Shown: one piece after another, positions 23,148-35,843 of the stretch
How the letters are laid out: every line of letters begins with the position of its first letter
Position numbering within the stretch: position 1 is the first letter of the stretch
DNA from: Gautieria morchelliformis
Taxonomy: Eukaryota > Basidiomycota > Agaricomycetes > Gomphales > Gomphaceae
Reading direction: 5' to 3'
Length of the DNA stretch: 64,000 nt
NCBI GenBank assembly: GCA_015179125.1
Contig: WHVA01000052.1
Location: 186,001-250,000 of the forward strand
Program-made: the position numbers and the translations under genes
The notes under the pieces: model-generated
What the model was told of the DNA's origin: nothing
The model's database searches: none
What the model saw: only the letters and a program-made list of their open reading frames with translations

Positions 23148-25715
23148 TCCATCATGCGACATAGCTTTCATGCATTAGGCAGGCCGTGCCTTCGGCCAGT
23201 TGATGAAATCGCTCTTTGCCATGCAATTATGTAAGTGCCAGCCTCTATTTCTCACCTTGGATGGTATGATATCACGAGAGCCGTGACCGCGTACCGAGGA
23301 AAATGCGAATGGAAACGTGGACTTGGCGATACACCTGGAGGGATCTTACTCGTAGTTCTGAATGGTAAGACCTTGTCTCAAGATCTGGTGTACAATTGAA
23401 TTCTAGCCCGATCGACGGACCCGGGATTTCCGTGGGGTCGCGGTAACATTGCAATTGCCTCACACACAGTCAAACAGAGCCCCGCACTCTGGTGAGCTCT
23501 AACATCTAACCCAGCAAAGATATAGCTATACTTGCCCAATTGCTTCCAGATTCTGATCGAAGGTGATATATCACCGCTGCCGTGCTTCATATTTCCTGTT
23601 CCTGCCACGAGCTCTGAAAATATAACCAAGTAGCACGATCACAACGCCACCCGGTGATGCTACTGAGGCAAAATACGTCTGCGAGCAGCTACAGCTAATC
23701 GCGTCCACGGCTTGCCATTGAACTTGTGAGTTTGAAATACTATACGCACAATCGACTAATATGCACCCCAAGCGTCTAGATTGCGGCCGTTTCTTGACCT
23801 ATGCATCACATCCCCGGCGGACTTGTTGGATACTGTACGGTAGATCAAGACATCAGTGAAATGCTGATTTACACAAGTTCAACAGGCACCTGCACATACT
23901 AATCATAGTATCTGCCAGCTGAGGTTGATGGTGATTCACTCCAAAGTTGGGCCCTTACTAGCGTCCAATGACAGGCTCACGGTCAGGTTTTAAAATACAA
24001 TTGATACTGATTGTCGGGCATATATAACACCTTCCCAGCTATGAAAAGTGGACGCCGGACACCGATCCTTACCAATACAGAACATCCACCACCCCCACCG
24101 TACTATGGATGCACAAATCGCGGAGCTCCCTACAGTCGTTGCGAGATTTCGGGTCATCATCATCAACACCTGTAAGGTATACGTTGATCATTTTATTCAT
24201 GCCATTTACCCTGAATCCCCGAAAGTGGCCGCTACAGCATTGCTGTTGTACGAAATATTGATCACCTCTGGCCAAGAAATAAGATATGTCTGGCTGTATG
24301 AACCATACCACCCTTACTTTGTCCGTGATCTTACTCACACTACTTCTAATAGAACTTCTTGGACGAAGATCAATGTTTTACATGTCCTTATCCGATATTA
24401 CGCCTTGGGCTATCTGCTCGTCAGCGCATATGGTATATATAAAGCCTTTCCTACTTTAAACCCATTTAATATTCTAATGCAGGAAACACCAACGCAAATT
24501 TATCTGTAGAGGTGATATCCTTTATTGTGTTTGTCGCTCGAGATGCTCACTCTGCTGTGTTTTGGTAGTTGTATGATCTACTCTTCATGCTGCTGGGAAA
24601 AGAGTATCTATTGATATGCTCCCGTATAGTTGCACACCTTTCAACAGATTCGCAGCATGGTATGAGGTGTTAATTTGCTTTATTTATGCCATATAAACTT
24701 ACAGTGTTGGAGGGGGGCCGTCATCTTTGTCCCTTTCGTTGATCTGCTCATCATACTTCGAATACACGCGCTATATCATGGCAGCAAAAGAGGTTAGTTG
24801 GTTTCAAGTGATATGTACTTTGGACTCACGTGCTTTGTAGTGACTGTAATTTTGGTGGCACTTTGGATAGGTGTGTCGGAGTTCTGTGCATTTGAGTAAA
24901 CTAATCTTATTTTTAGCCGAAGTCGTTGTAAATCTCATTTACAGCATCCTCGATTCATTTTGCTCATGGCTGCAGTCTACACTTACCTTCATAGGAATTC
25001 AGTTTTCACCATCCAAGACCATCCCTGATTCACTCCCAGGTATCCTGCCAGGTTGTTTTCTAGACTCAACTTTGGATGCATCCCAGGCCATTGGGAGTGG
25101 GTGGGTGACCTTCTCACCAACCTTCTCACCAGACAAACAGAGACACATAATCTAACCTACCTGACACTAGTTCCCTCATTGGTGCATTCCAAGGTACGTT
25201 GGCCATCGATATAGATAGATTTTACTGATTTGGATAATCAACGTCGTTAGCCATATATTTTGCCTTTACTATGTATAAGTTGGTTATACGAGTCAAATCA
25301 TTTGGCTTTTCTATGACTCCATTGTTGAAAGTGTTCTTCAGGTGGGTTCAAAGCTTTGTCTTCCCATCACCTACTAAGTTGCACTTCCATAGGGATGGAG
25401 CGGGGTATTGCTTGATGTGGGTTTCATATTTCTTTTCAACAAGGTCCACAAACTGATGATCTATGATTCCTGTTTTCAAGCATCTTCGGTGAGTGATACT
25501 TAACCTAAGTTACATCTTTCTTTTTATTGAGGAGAGGGATAGCTATGTACCTTCTTACCATATTGTTGCCTGCTACTGCACCTCTACAGTTACGAGGAAT
25601 TGGGCAGCTGTGCATATATTTCTAACTGATTGCTGATCCATGACTTACTTATTCTGTCAAGATGGATCATCTCCATTGTCGCAATCTCAGTAAGGTTCAT
25701 TCCCTTCATTTGCAC
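23148..25715. repeat. Segmental duplication, copy B (main block)
   Basis: This is the more complete and less CpG-depleted copy of the duplicated segment. Its left part (23,148-23,265) matches 1,791-1,920 and the rest matches 5,790-8,281. No 3.9-kb insert and no LTR interrupts it. It carries the better-preserved DUF6533 reading frame. A further matching block lies at 25,985-26,440, after about 270 bp not found in copy A. Confidence 0.8.
24105..25155 (+). pseudogene. DUF6533 membrane protein, copy B, inactivated downstream
   Basis: The frame from the ATG at 24105 reads MDAQIAELPTVVARFR, then VDHFIHAIYPESPKVAATAL and LLLYEILITSGQEIRYVWLY, continuing without a stop through VLHVLIRYYALGYLLVSAYG. 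This is the complete DUF6533 domain with its first two membrane helices. An intron at about 24,428-24,482 (GTATATATAAAG to AATGCAG) leads to ISFIVFVARDAHSAVFW and then TAG at 24,566-24,568. At that point copy A reads CGG CAG (Arg-Gln) rather than TGG TAG. Later exons include a segment reading IFVPFVDLLIILRI (about 24,725), then pieces to about 25,155. The two copies are thus broken at different places. Function is unknown; members are predicted integral membrane proteins. Confidence 0.65.
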
Positions 25716-25984
25716 CACATTCTCATGCAAGATTTAGGCCGGGAGGTTAGTTTTGAACCTTAGAGAGGTTGCAGCTGACAAGCTGGATCACCGGGGGCAC
25801 TGGATGGCAAGTGGATGGAGACCGCCGTGGCCATGGGCCCCTACATCAGCTATCATCAGTTAATAGAGCGAACATGTCACAAATAGCGTATGGCACGTGT
25901 CAGGTCTCGTTGAACAAACGCTATTTATTGCCGAGGGGAAATGTATATGGGATTAGTTGCATCAGATACGAAGATATATATTTC

Positions 25985-26440
25985 CACCTTGATATAATAC
26001 CGCCAACAAGTCCCGAGGCCGCCACATAATATCCTGGGGGCATCACCAGGCTCCTCAGTCTCAGTGAGAATTACGATGTGGGAGAAGAGAAAGAGGGTTA
26101 AGAGCTCAGGCTGTGCAGGTGAAGATTCCACGCACAACGCATGGTAATACCTCAGTATATCGATAGTCACCAACAACATCAGTGTTATCACGAATGTCAT
26201 CTCGTCGACTAAACTCGTACCATGCCTCTACTCGTTCACCCGAATCCCCCTACTTCCACCTCCGTCGACGCTACAATATCCATATGTCCCTCCGCCTTCC
26301 GCCGCTTCGCGGTACTGGTGGTGTGCTGCGAGCGGAAACAGGACCGAGGTTGATGTGCCTCCAAGCACGGACTCGTGGCCTTACCTTGCTGCAGGTCACC
26401 CCCATTGCGGTTCAGACTCATGAGGAAAATCAACAGCTCA
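25985..26440. repeat. Segmental duplication, copy B (second block)
   Basis: It matches 10,240-11,220 once the solo LTR and the 78-bp insertion of copy A are removed. The segment gives the uninterrupted target sites for both insertions. It keeps CG dinucleotides that are TG or CA in copy A. No gene was recognised. Confidence 0.7.
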
Positions 26441-27244
26441 TATTACCTAGAGTGCATGTCAGGCGGACAAGCAACAGGAAAAAGAACGTGCGAACTGCCT
26501 CAAGAAATTCCAGGAACAAGCACACGAGCAGAACGTCGATGTAAGCCGCACAACGTGAAGACACCTGTTACACATGGAAGAGCATCGAGAAGATACGGGA
26601 GAAGAGTCACCTTTTGACTTCACGCTTCACGAGGTACCAGAAGGAACTCAGGAAAGGTTAGCCTCAGGTCATCTAAGAACCGTCGGAAGACCTAGAAGAC
26701 AATACCTTTGTTCCCCGCTCATAAGCCACACTCGTATAGCTCATCTTCAGCAACCAGCAGTCAAGATGTCTTATTCTGTCGGTTGCATTGATATTAGGTA
26801 CCGAATTTGTCACTATCCGTTCTTAGAATTAATTGTGTGCTATGAGTTCTTCAAGTTCCTAGTAGTAAGTATTAGTCCTTGTTTGGATTTTTCTTCTCCT
26901 GTAATACTATAATTACCATATCGACGAAAACTAGAAACATTTAATTCTTGCCCTCATATATATTTCGATGAAGAAGGTGGTGAAGCAATGAAAACGCTGT
27001 GCGCTCGCTCGGAGCTGTGTAGGTCCATGTGGACCAAGGTTACATAACAAAGACCATTCAAGGTTCGTTCAACGATTCAACGACTAACAGGTGAGCCTTG
27101 TTTTATTGTATTGCCACTACAATGTGTCGATACGTATTTCTCGGTTTCTAGTGTTCTACACCAGTTCTATTTACCTCTGCGCGTGTGTTTAATCCTTCAT
27201 CAGTGCTAACAACACGCAAGGCTGTAACCTTGTCCTAATGCGTC
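26441..27244. other. Intergenic region upstream of the NLR gene
   Basis: No supported gene. Short open frames at 26,440-26,640 and 26,574-26,912 have no domain and no neighbouring exons. The last 200 bases presumably hold the promoter and 5' leader of the NLR gene at 27,245, but no clear TATA box was identified. Confidence 0.4.
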
Positions 27245-30200
27245 ATGTCCAAGAAACCACACGCACTCCGCTCTCTCCGTGACAAGTGGTCGTTGTTAAG
27301 TCGCCCGGAGTCTTCGAAGTCTTCCGTCGTTCCGAAACCGCCAGTAGGACCGCCAAATCCCGGCGGCGCCTTCGACACATTGGTTGACGGCCCTGATGCT
27401 CCTCAAACACTGGCAAGGATGTGGGTGGCGTTGCTTACGAGAGTTTCAAAGGCGTCCTCGATCTATTCGATACGGTGGCACTTGCGCTCCCGCCATTGAA
27501 AGCTGCTGCTGCAGGGATGCGTGGTGTTATAACCATCATCGACGTATGTACTTCTTGGTAGATGATTGTCACGGCGTAAAAGTAATCAGCGAGACAGAAT
27601 GTAATCCAGAATAAAAACGGCTTTGGAGGACTAAGGCAGAAGCTCGAGGCCATTCTTTCCATGGCTCAGAAGTACAGGCAACACGGCTCCCAGCGAGCAC
27701 TAGACCGTCGCGTGGAAGAATTATCAAGGTCCGTGAATCCGCCTCGCTTCATACGCTCTTGAACTCTTATAATTCAGTGCGATCGAGCTCCACATAGAGA
27801 TGATCGAAGGGATACAAAAGCATTGGCTCGTTAGGCGTGTATTCGAGAATGCCAAAGACTCCGCTTTGGTTGCAAAATCATTTCGCGACATTGGTATACT
27901 GATTAGTGCTTTCCATGCAAGTTCCACAGATTATGTGCAACAATATTGGTTTATCTGACAGATTCCAGATGGACACTGTCCTCCAGATCGATGCCAAAAC
28001 AGAGGAAATATTGCAGGTATGTAATGGCCTCTTTTCTGACCATATCAGCGTTCAAGCTTAAAGAGCGTCTTGCAGAGGCTCCAGCGGGAAGATCTCACTA
28101 GTAAGCTGGTCATGATACGAGTATATATTGTGCAGTTTTGACGAGAACGTCCTTGAGGGAGCCTTCCGTATGCCAAACGTGCATTTTACAACACCCGCAA
28201 AGCCCTTGAAGACGAGGAACCTCAAGGCTGCATGGAAGGCACCCGTGTACAGATAATCGCTGAACTCGAGGCATGGGCACTCGATGATGCGGGGCCCAAT
28301 GTCTGCTGGCTAAATGGAATGGCGGGAACGGGAAAGTCCAGCATTGCTCACACCCTCAGCAAGATCCTGGACGAGAAGCATATGCTCGGAGCCAGTTTCT
28401 TCTGTTCCCGTTCAGCGTCGCAGGAAGTACGAGACGCCAGCCTCGTTATTCCCACCCTTGCCTACAAGCTTGCTCAGGTTTCACCGCTGCTTCAGTCAGC
28501 AATGTGCCATATCATCGAGGACGAACCTGAGGTGGGTTCGTTGCACACACTCACTCAACAGTTCAGCTTGCTACTCGTAAAGCCGGTTCAGAGCGTCATT
28601 GACAAATCTATCAAGACATACAAAGTTGTGGTTATCGACGCTATGGATGAATGCACGAAGCTAGGGACGGTGGTAAAACTGATACAAGCCGTCGTTACGT
28701 TTGCCCCAGATATCCCTCTCAAATTCTGCTTTTCTAGTAGGGATTCGACCTCCATACGGAACGCTTTCAACTACAATAGTGTGCATCCTCCAAAAATTAT
28801 CCCTTTGCACAACGTTGCGAGAGCTGTTGTGCAAGGCGATATTAAAAGGTACCTTGAAATGTCCTTGGCTGCAATCGCGGAAAGGGACACACAGTCATGG
28901 CCTCCCCCAGCAGAACTCGAAACTCTCATCGAGCAATCAGACAGATTATTCATCTATGCCGCGACGGCCCTACGTTATATTGGCGCACCTGACGTAGATT
29001 TCAGAAAGCGCTTGACTCTCATCACACATCTTACACCTTCAAGGATACAGACGGGGTCGATTGATTCACTATACAACGAAATTGTGTAGCTGGCTTTCCA
29101 CAACAAACTTGAACTTGATGAGGAGACCTTGCGACGCCAGGCTCTATCCGCAGTCGTATTTTCTCTCGTCCCATTATCTGTGGGAGCGATCGCGCTCTTG
29201 CTCGTCATGGACGTTTATCAAACCCGGGTTGCTCTCGCGCCATTTTGTCCGGTTATCCACATGTCCAATACTGACAACGGTCCTGTCTCGATATTTCACG
29301 CTTCGTTTCGCGATTTTATCGTCCATCGTTCTCGCTGTGAGAAGCACTTCTTGGATGCTTCCGATGGCCACCAGATGCTGACTGTCAAGTGTCTCCGATA
29401 TCTCAACCGGTCTCTTAAGCGTGACATGTGCGGCTTAGGAAGTCCCATGACAAGCTTACCCACCGAACGTGCCAGCGTCATTCCAGAAGCTTTACGATAT
29501 TCTTGCTTACACTGGGCATCGCATCTTGCACATGTTGTTAGCAACAGCCATCTTGGACAGAGTGCAGTAACCGAAATTCATAATCTCCTTTCCATGTTCG
29601 TCGACCATCATCTCCTACACTGGTTCGAATGTCTCAGCGTCCTGAGAGAGCTCGAATCAGGGGTAAAGTCGCTTGCAAGGGCGAGCGAAGCCATCTCAGT
29701 GAGCTCGATGTCAACTGGGAACGGATTTTGGTTGATTATAGTCTTAGACCCTGTCAACGACCCATGTTGCTTTCGAGGAAATGCCATTAATGCTGGAGGA
29801 TGCTCGCCGATTCCTCCAGTTCGCCTGTGAATCAATTCATCATCACCCCCTTCACACGTATCACTCTGCACTCATGTGGACCCCGGAAAAATCCCTCATG
29901 CGGGAGCGATATGCTGATCCACTTGAGAGCGTACCTCGAGTACAGGATGGCTTGTTGAGATCCTGGGGACCCACAGAACAGATCATGCTACATGCACGAA
30001 GTGTGACATCTGTTGCCTTCTCACCTGACGCCAGGCGCATAGTATCTGGATCAAATGACCCAACCATTCGGATCTGGAACACTCTGACTGGGGAGCTAGA
30101 AAGCGAGCTGGAAGGCCATTCAAAAAGAGTGATGTCAGTTGCCTTCTCGCACGATGGCCACTTCGTTGTGTCAGCGTCGGGAGACACTACAGTTCGGCTT

Positions 30201-31844
30201 TGGGATGCGACCACGGGGGAGACGAAACGCGTGCTGAGGGGTCATTCACGTGGGGTCATGTGTGTCTCCCTATCAGGCGACGACAAATACATTGCTTCTG
30301 GATCGGACGATATGACTGTTCGAATCTGGGACACGGCAACGGGCGTACAAGTTTGCGAGACACACCATTCAGATATGGTGAAAACTGTTGCCTTCTCACC
30401 TAATGGTCAACTAGTTGCATCTGGATCGTATGATGAATTATGGGTATGGAATCCCAAAGATATTATGGAGGACAAGCTCCAATTCCCTGATCGCAAGCAA
30501 TTGTGTTGGGCTCAAAGCGTTCCATGGGTTAGGTCCATTGTTTTTTCGCACGATGGCTGCCATATCACGTGTGGTGACTGTCGGATACGGAATGTAACAA
30601 CGGGCAACTTAGTCCGCCGTTTAACGAATTACGAGTCCCCCTCCAATGTCGTGGCTTTCTCGCACGATGGTCTTCAGCTCGTGTCTGGAGGAAGGCTCGG
30701 CGAAGTTATGGTCTGGCATTGGACGAGTCAGTCTGAACAAAGGAACCTGGGGAATCATTCGGGTAAGGTGACGTCAATCGCCTTTGCACCAGACCACAGT
30801 CGCATTGCATCTGGATCCGAGGACAGGACCCTTCGGGTTTGGAACACAAAGCTGGGTGAAACAGAACCTGTGACAGATCCCCATGACAGTTTTGTAACGT
30901 TTTGCAACAACGCACATGACAATAGCTTCATTGCATCTGTATGGGGTCAATCGAGCACGATTATGTCCTTGGACGAATTAATACGCCTCGATATTGTGCT
31001 GTCCGTCGTGTTTTCGCTCGATGGCAGTCGCATCGTTTCTAGGTCGTATAACGGAATCATTCGCATCTGGGATTCATGTGGTCACCATCACCTGGCCTCG
31101 GTTAAAGCTTGGTTCCGAATGATAATACAGAGCAGAGAAAAACCGGAAGAAAGCGCGGACGGTGCAATACGCACGCTGAAGGGTCATTCAAAGACGGTCA
31201 CATCTGTTGCGTTTTCGTCCAACATGAGCCTTCTCGTGTCGGGGTCAGACGACATGACGGTTCGGGTCTGGAACGAATCCGACGGCGAGGAGCGTCGTCG
31301 ATACCAGCACTCGGCTGGAGTGTCTTCCGTGGCCTTCTCCCCGGACAGTAGCTGTGTTGTTTTCGGATCGGACGACTCGATGGTCCGGATATGGAACTTA
31401 GTAGCAGACAAGATAGAATGCGAGCTGAAGGGTCATTCAAGCCAGGTGAAATCTGTTGCCTTCTCGCACGACGGCAGTCATGTCGTATCGGGATCGACGG
31501 ACGCAACGGTTCGGATCTGGAATGTACCCACGAATGAGAGTATTTTGTTAGTTGATCGGGTTCAGTTACCAGACGAAACCCGCGTCCATTCACTAGGCCG
31601 GGGACATTTTCGCATCTACGACCTACTGGCAGTGGAGCAGGATGACACCAACGAGACACCCGTACGGTTGTTTTTATCCAGAGATCGCGACTGGATAATT
31701 GGTGATCAGACGATACAAGATTGTTGGATACCCACTGAATACCGAGACTTTTCGACTGTGGGTGTCTCCGGGTCTACAGTATGTTTCGGCTATACGTCGG
31801 GACGTGTTGTTATCCTTGATCTGAAAGGGGGCCGACAAGCATGA
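27245..31844 (+). pseudogene. NACHT-WD40 NLR (STAND) protein gene with one in-frame stop
   Basis: Exons read by eye: 27,245-27,343; 27,418-27,543; 27,610-27,728; 27,778-27,916 (GC donor); about 27,968-28,016; 28,076-28,100; 28,158-29,698; and 29,748-31,844. The N-terminal part is helical (LDLFDTVALALPPLKAAAAG). The NACHT domain has Walker A GMAGTGKSS (about 28,320) and Walker B VVVIDAMDE (about 28,630). A winged-helix-like linker contains IFHASFRDFIV. About 12 WD40 repeats follow, e.g. VTSVAFSPDARRIVSGS. Fungal NLRs of this class (HET-E type) act in non-self recognition and programmed cell death. WD repeats sense the ligand and NACHT drives oligomerisation. A single TAG at 29,087-29,089, between NACHT and the linker, interrupts an otherwise open frame. 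The gene is therefore a recent null allele, or the stop is a sequence error. The first intron has an unusual GTAGGA donor; otherwise a one-base shift lies near 27,405. Confidence 0.8.
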
Positions 31845-32265
31845 CCATGCCATTGGTCTGGGAGAATATGCCTAGTTGCTATGTGGTACCCAGTGAAAGG
31901 TCTCATCACTTTGTTTTGTATGTAGAATGTTACGGACGCACATATGTTTTTGTACTTGTACTTCCGCGGTACTCCTCCAAAGCTCACACTTGGGATATCT
32001 AGGTTTTCTCCCCGTTTACTTCTCAGGCTCGTATCCGCCTGTGTAAATCAGGACCCATCTCTGCACCGTATATGTCACGACTCAACTGACGGTCACAATG
32101 CGTTTAATCGCCAATGCCAATAGGTCTGGGATCGATTGGGCAGGTGAGCGGACAGGCTGCGGTGGAATCATTCTAGCCTAGGGTATGTCCTAGATCCATG
32201 TTATTGCTACACCACTGTTGACTGGTACCCGTAGTCACTATCTGACCGACAGTAAGGATCAACAG
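31845..32265. other. Intergenic gap between convergent genes
   Basis: The NLR gene (+) and the hydrolase gene (-) end toward each other here. No gene or repeat was recognised. The stretch should hold both 3' untranslated regions. Confidence 0.5.
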
Positions 32266-34258
32266 TTAAAGCATGGACTTCTGCTCCTTTTTCAAACGAT
32301 CACGTTTATGCTCCCCTTTCAAAAATCCCACAACCAATGTTGCTGAAAGGAAACAAACACAAGGAAGGTAAGAACGTGATCATGGAGCAGAGGCGGACAC
32401 TGACCTAACTCCTCGGGGGCCTCCTGCGGAATCTGAAGGAGACGTGAGATCAATTATAGACCGTAGGGTAGTGAATAGTAACACTGACGAGATGTCCGGC
32501 GGATGAGATGATGATGTTGGTAGCATTGGCCGGGCGCCGCCATGGGAGCTCCCTTAGTGCTTGCTCACCGATACTGATGAAGGGAATTAATATCGAGGCG
32601 AAAGATAAAAGACAAGTGACAGCGCTATATGAAAATTACGCACTACCGGGTGTCTTTCCCATTGAGGATAAAGAATAACTCTATACGCGTATCGAGCTGT
32701 GGAAGCAGCTCCCAAGTTTCATACGAAAGGCCTCTCTCCAGGAACACTATTGTTTCCTAAGTAGTACGTAGATTATAAAAGGTTGAGATAATCGAGCGAC
32801 GCTACAGGTTAGATATCCCAAGTGGAGAACTGACCTGTACCGAGGTCATTTTCAGCTGGACAGCATCCTTTGAGACACTGGGATCAGGGCACAGGCCATG
32901 TTGTACGTAACTCTGGAGGACTTCAGGGTGCCACGCACGGAAGAAAGGCGACTTATTGAATGTCGTTAATGCTTCATCCCTATGTTAGTATAACAACGCG
33001 GTACGGAACCCAAGACAGTATAATCACCAATATCAAGTGTGAGCGTGGACGGGTGAGGAAAGAGGATCGCACTTACCGGGAAGCCCATTTCGTGCGGCGG
33101 TGGATTGCGAGGTTGGCGGGGTCGAGCGGGGCAGTGGGTATAATGGGGTGCATCCAGCGGGGGTGGATGATGGGGTCGAGGAGAACGAGGGAAGTGAATA
33201 AGACGGGGTATGCAAGGGCCACTCGAGTGCTGTATTGGGAGTAGTTAAGAGCAAAAGAACACGGAAGCACAGAAACCGTCAACAGAGAGGATATAGAGTA
33301 CGGAAGATTTCACGTGCATTGCGCATCCACCAAGGGAGTGGCCGATGCCGACAAGACTACGGCTTGTGTAGCCTGCTGTGAGGCGACGTCCTGAAACAGC
33401 TTCAGGGATGCGTGGGAGGTGCGTAGGGAGGGGCGAGGCGGCGGGACTCTCAGGAAGATGGTAAAGCAAGAACTTGAGTATATCGCGCGCATTATCTGCC
33501 CAGTCGACTGGACAGGTAAAAATCAGTGCAACGGGGTGAGAAACGTCACTGAGGTCTGTCACTAGGGTAAATTGCAACGTACAGACATCTCCAATTATAT
33601 TGTCGTTGATAAGCGCGCTGTCACCGTGCTGCACGGCTTCATACGCCCATACCTCATCAATAACAAGACCGGCCGCTTCAGTACGAGAAAACAGCTCCTT
33701 AAGAAATGGTTCCCAGCTCTAAGACAAGCAAAGCGGGAATCATTGATCAGCTAGGTATTGCTGTGACAGCATCAGTCATTTGCAAACCTCTTTATGGAGT
33801 CCATTCGGGTGCGCTAAGAAAAGAGTCAAGCCTTCCCTTCCGGGCGCCTTGCCCAGATTCCTTCTTACAAACCGATTCACCACATTCCATAAAATCTGAG
33901 ACTCTGGGTCTTTCCGACCCACATTGTTCACTCGCGCGCCGTTCTTCAACCACAGCTCATGAAGAAGGGCTTTCTGGCGAGCTATGCGTGACTCATTCGT
34001 CTCTCCAGGGTCTTCTGCGTACAAGGCACGTGGGAAGGGGGATGAAGGCGCGTGTGGGTAGGCGGATGGGTACAGGTGAGTCGTAAGCGTGTACGAAGAG
34101 TTGAAATTTGGGTCACGGATTGGAGAAGGCAGCTGAGGAAGTGGAGAAGGAAAGGAAGGTTCCTGGGAGGGTGCAAGGGGGCGAGGGTTTACCAATACGG
34201 CAGGATGGATGCTTGAAGGGTCTGGAGGTGGGTATGAACGGTATCCGTGAAATGGCAT
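32266..34258 (-). CDS. Alpha/beta hydrolase, nine exons
   Basis: Exons on the minus strand: 33,788-34,258; 33,583-33,718; 33,314-33,507; 33,077-33,229; 32,835-32,979; 32,647-32,756; 32,489-32,573; 32,405-32,432; 32,266-32,342. The start MPFHGYRSY is preferred over an in-frame ATG 27 bases upstream. The protein shows the oxyanion region LTLFLAHPNGLHKE, then a segment reading IGDVFDWADNARDIL. The nucleophile elbow GIGHSLGG has Ser in the usual place. A late segment ANATNIIISSAGHLIPQEAP supplies the catalytic His (GHL). It is probably an esterase or lipase-like hydrolase. Homologues include peroxisomal Lpx1-type enzymes and fungal secondary-metabolite hydrolases. The C-terminus is KSML, only loosely like a peroxisomal targeting signal. 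The junction between exons 3 and 4 is uncertain: a GTGAAA donor would shift the frame, while a GC donor a few bases earlier would keep it. Confidence 0.82.
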
Positions 34259-34617
34259 GGCGTATAGATATCGAAGACCTCCCAAGTAAACGACTTATAA
34301 AATGGTTATAATTAAGCCATAGTAGTGGAGTGATCCGAAGACCCTGGATCCCGGCTATTAAGCACCCGTCGACACCCGACCCGACCGTCTGGCGACTTAC
34401 GCGCAGCAAGGATCGCGTTGCCTCTCCACGACGTGAATGTTCGTATACAGACGCAAGAGAGACGGAGAGGGACTGGTGCGTACATACAACGTCATACATG
34501 ACGACGCCAGGTCAAATCCGAATCTAGGCAAAGAGATACGAAACCGAAACGGTATGTAGGTGACGAAGCGTATTATAAAATCGTCCGATTGAGGGAAAAA
34601 TGTATTACGAAACACAA

Positions 34618-35687
34618 CAGTCCATCATCAAATACAAAGAAACGTCGGATCCGGCGTTAGAGAGCGAATGTCCACGTGCAGATGTCCTAGCATGAAGAGC
34701 GGTTAGCTGACGGGACGAGCCATAAACCTAAAACTGCAGTGTCAACAACGTACCTCTCATAAGCCGAAGATGCTGTTCAATCGAGCCACAGATCGGTGCT
34801 GCAAGGCCCATCATTTTCCCGGGACCATGTAAGCCACGCTTCGTACGAGAGCTCGTCGTCTACGATGTCGGGATAGACTTTACTGGAGAGTACAATGCCG
34901 TCGTCCCGACCCGTCTCTGTCGCCAACGCAGTTACTAGTTCGTCCCATGGGGGCACGGTGGGGAACTCAAAGAGATAGGCTGGTTCATCGTGCTGGGATA
35001 TATACACGTCGAAGCCGAACAGATCCTGTAGGTAAGCGGTCAGGACGGTAGTTGTGGATGCAAGGAAGGGGTGACACACATGACTACCACGGAACAATCC
35101 CAAGTTCGGAGCTAGCGACATGGTGTCGATGCTGCTGCTCGATAAGTTGGCATCCGAGAGGGGGGCTTCTCTTTCGGACTGCTCTAAAGACGAGGCAGAC
35201 GTGGAATCGAATTCTTCTTCTAACCCACCAGGCGTATGGGGCGCTTCGATGGGGGGAATATCTGAGTGGGCTGGAGCTCGAACGAATAAGTCTGAGCTGT
35301 CGGCGAGGACAGGCATCTGTCTCGTATTGGTATCTGCGAGGATAGGGATGCCTGCAGCCTCTGAGGTACGGAGCTTCAGCTTAGCGAAGCAGGAGCGTAT
35401 AGAATTGTTCAAGTGGGTGAAAGTCAACATTATGAGTCGCAAAGGAGAGGGTGAAGGGTCAGAAGACAAGAGGGACAGTATAAATGGCAGCCTCGATTTT
35501 CAGAAGTTGTAAACATAAGCCGTACTCGAGACATGTCGCGGACAGGCGGCGATGGGGTCCCGAGACCAGGTCCAGTTCCAAGTAAGATGGCGAAGGGGAA
35601 GTATACAGTACGTATTGATCGGTGAGGTAAGTCTTATTCCACAAGTTATAACCATATGGTGAGAGTCAAGACGGGAGTTGTTGGGCG
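34618..35687. repeat. Palindrome, left arm (1.07 kb)
   Basis: The arm is the reverse complement of 35,844-36,914. Paired positions sum to 71,531 over the inner part. Only a 2-base length difference near 34,735 and an odd base near 34,640 were seen in more than 1 kb. The encoded proteins are identical. The arms are separated by a 156-bp unique spacer (35,688-35,843). Outside 34,618 and 36,914 the sequences differ at once. Confidence 0.95.
34777..35430 (-). CDS. Unknown protein, left palindrome copy
   Basis: The ATG at 35,430 gives a 217-aa protein starting MLTFTHLNNSIRSCFAKLKL. The N-terminal 25 residues could form a basic amphipathic helix. A Ser/Pro/Glu-rich linker follows (about residues 55-100). 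The C-terminal half has an ordered look with aromatic residues (FGFDVYISQHDEPAYLFEF, then PWDELVTALATE and SYEAWLTWSREN). No family was recognised and no signal peptide or membrane helix is evident. Its twin on the plus strand encodes the same protein. The two are transcribed away from each other, with their 5' ends facing the shared spacer. A TATA-like TTTATACTG occurs about 55 bases upstream of each start. A longer frame without ATG extends 39 bases upstream. Confidence 0.55.
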   Translation of the reverse strand: MLTFTHLNNSIRSCFAKLKLRTSEAAGIPILADTNTRQMPVLADSSDLFVRAPAHSDIPPIEAPHTPGGLEEEFDSTSASSLEQSEREAPLSDANLSSSSIDTMSLAPNLGLFRGSHVCHPFLASTTTVLTAYLQDLFGFDVYISQHDEPAYLFEFPTVPPWDELVTALATETGRDDGIVLSSKVYPDIVDDELSYEAWLTWSRENDGPCSTDLWLD

Positions 35688-35843
35688 GAGTCGCTTCTCA
35701 GGCCTTGTAGGCACTGGCGAGCTCCCCGAATCCCGAGGTCGCGTCAGCCCGAGACATTCTAGGACAGCGCCTGGACCTGTGGCCTGAAAATACAGTACGA
35801 ACGAACTGTCTGGCTGTACCACCCAGCATCTAACGCCCATAGA
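35688..35843. promoter_or_regulatory. Unique spacer at the palindrome centre, possible shared promoter
   Basis: This 156-bp stretch is the only non-symmetric DNA between the two arms. It separates the 5' ends of the two identical divergent genes, together with about 257 bp of arm on each side. It has no open frame of note and no clear TATA box of its own. A bidirectional promoter role is inferred from position only. Confidence 0.35.
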
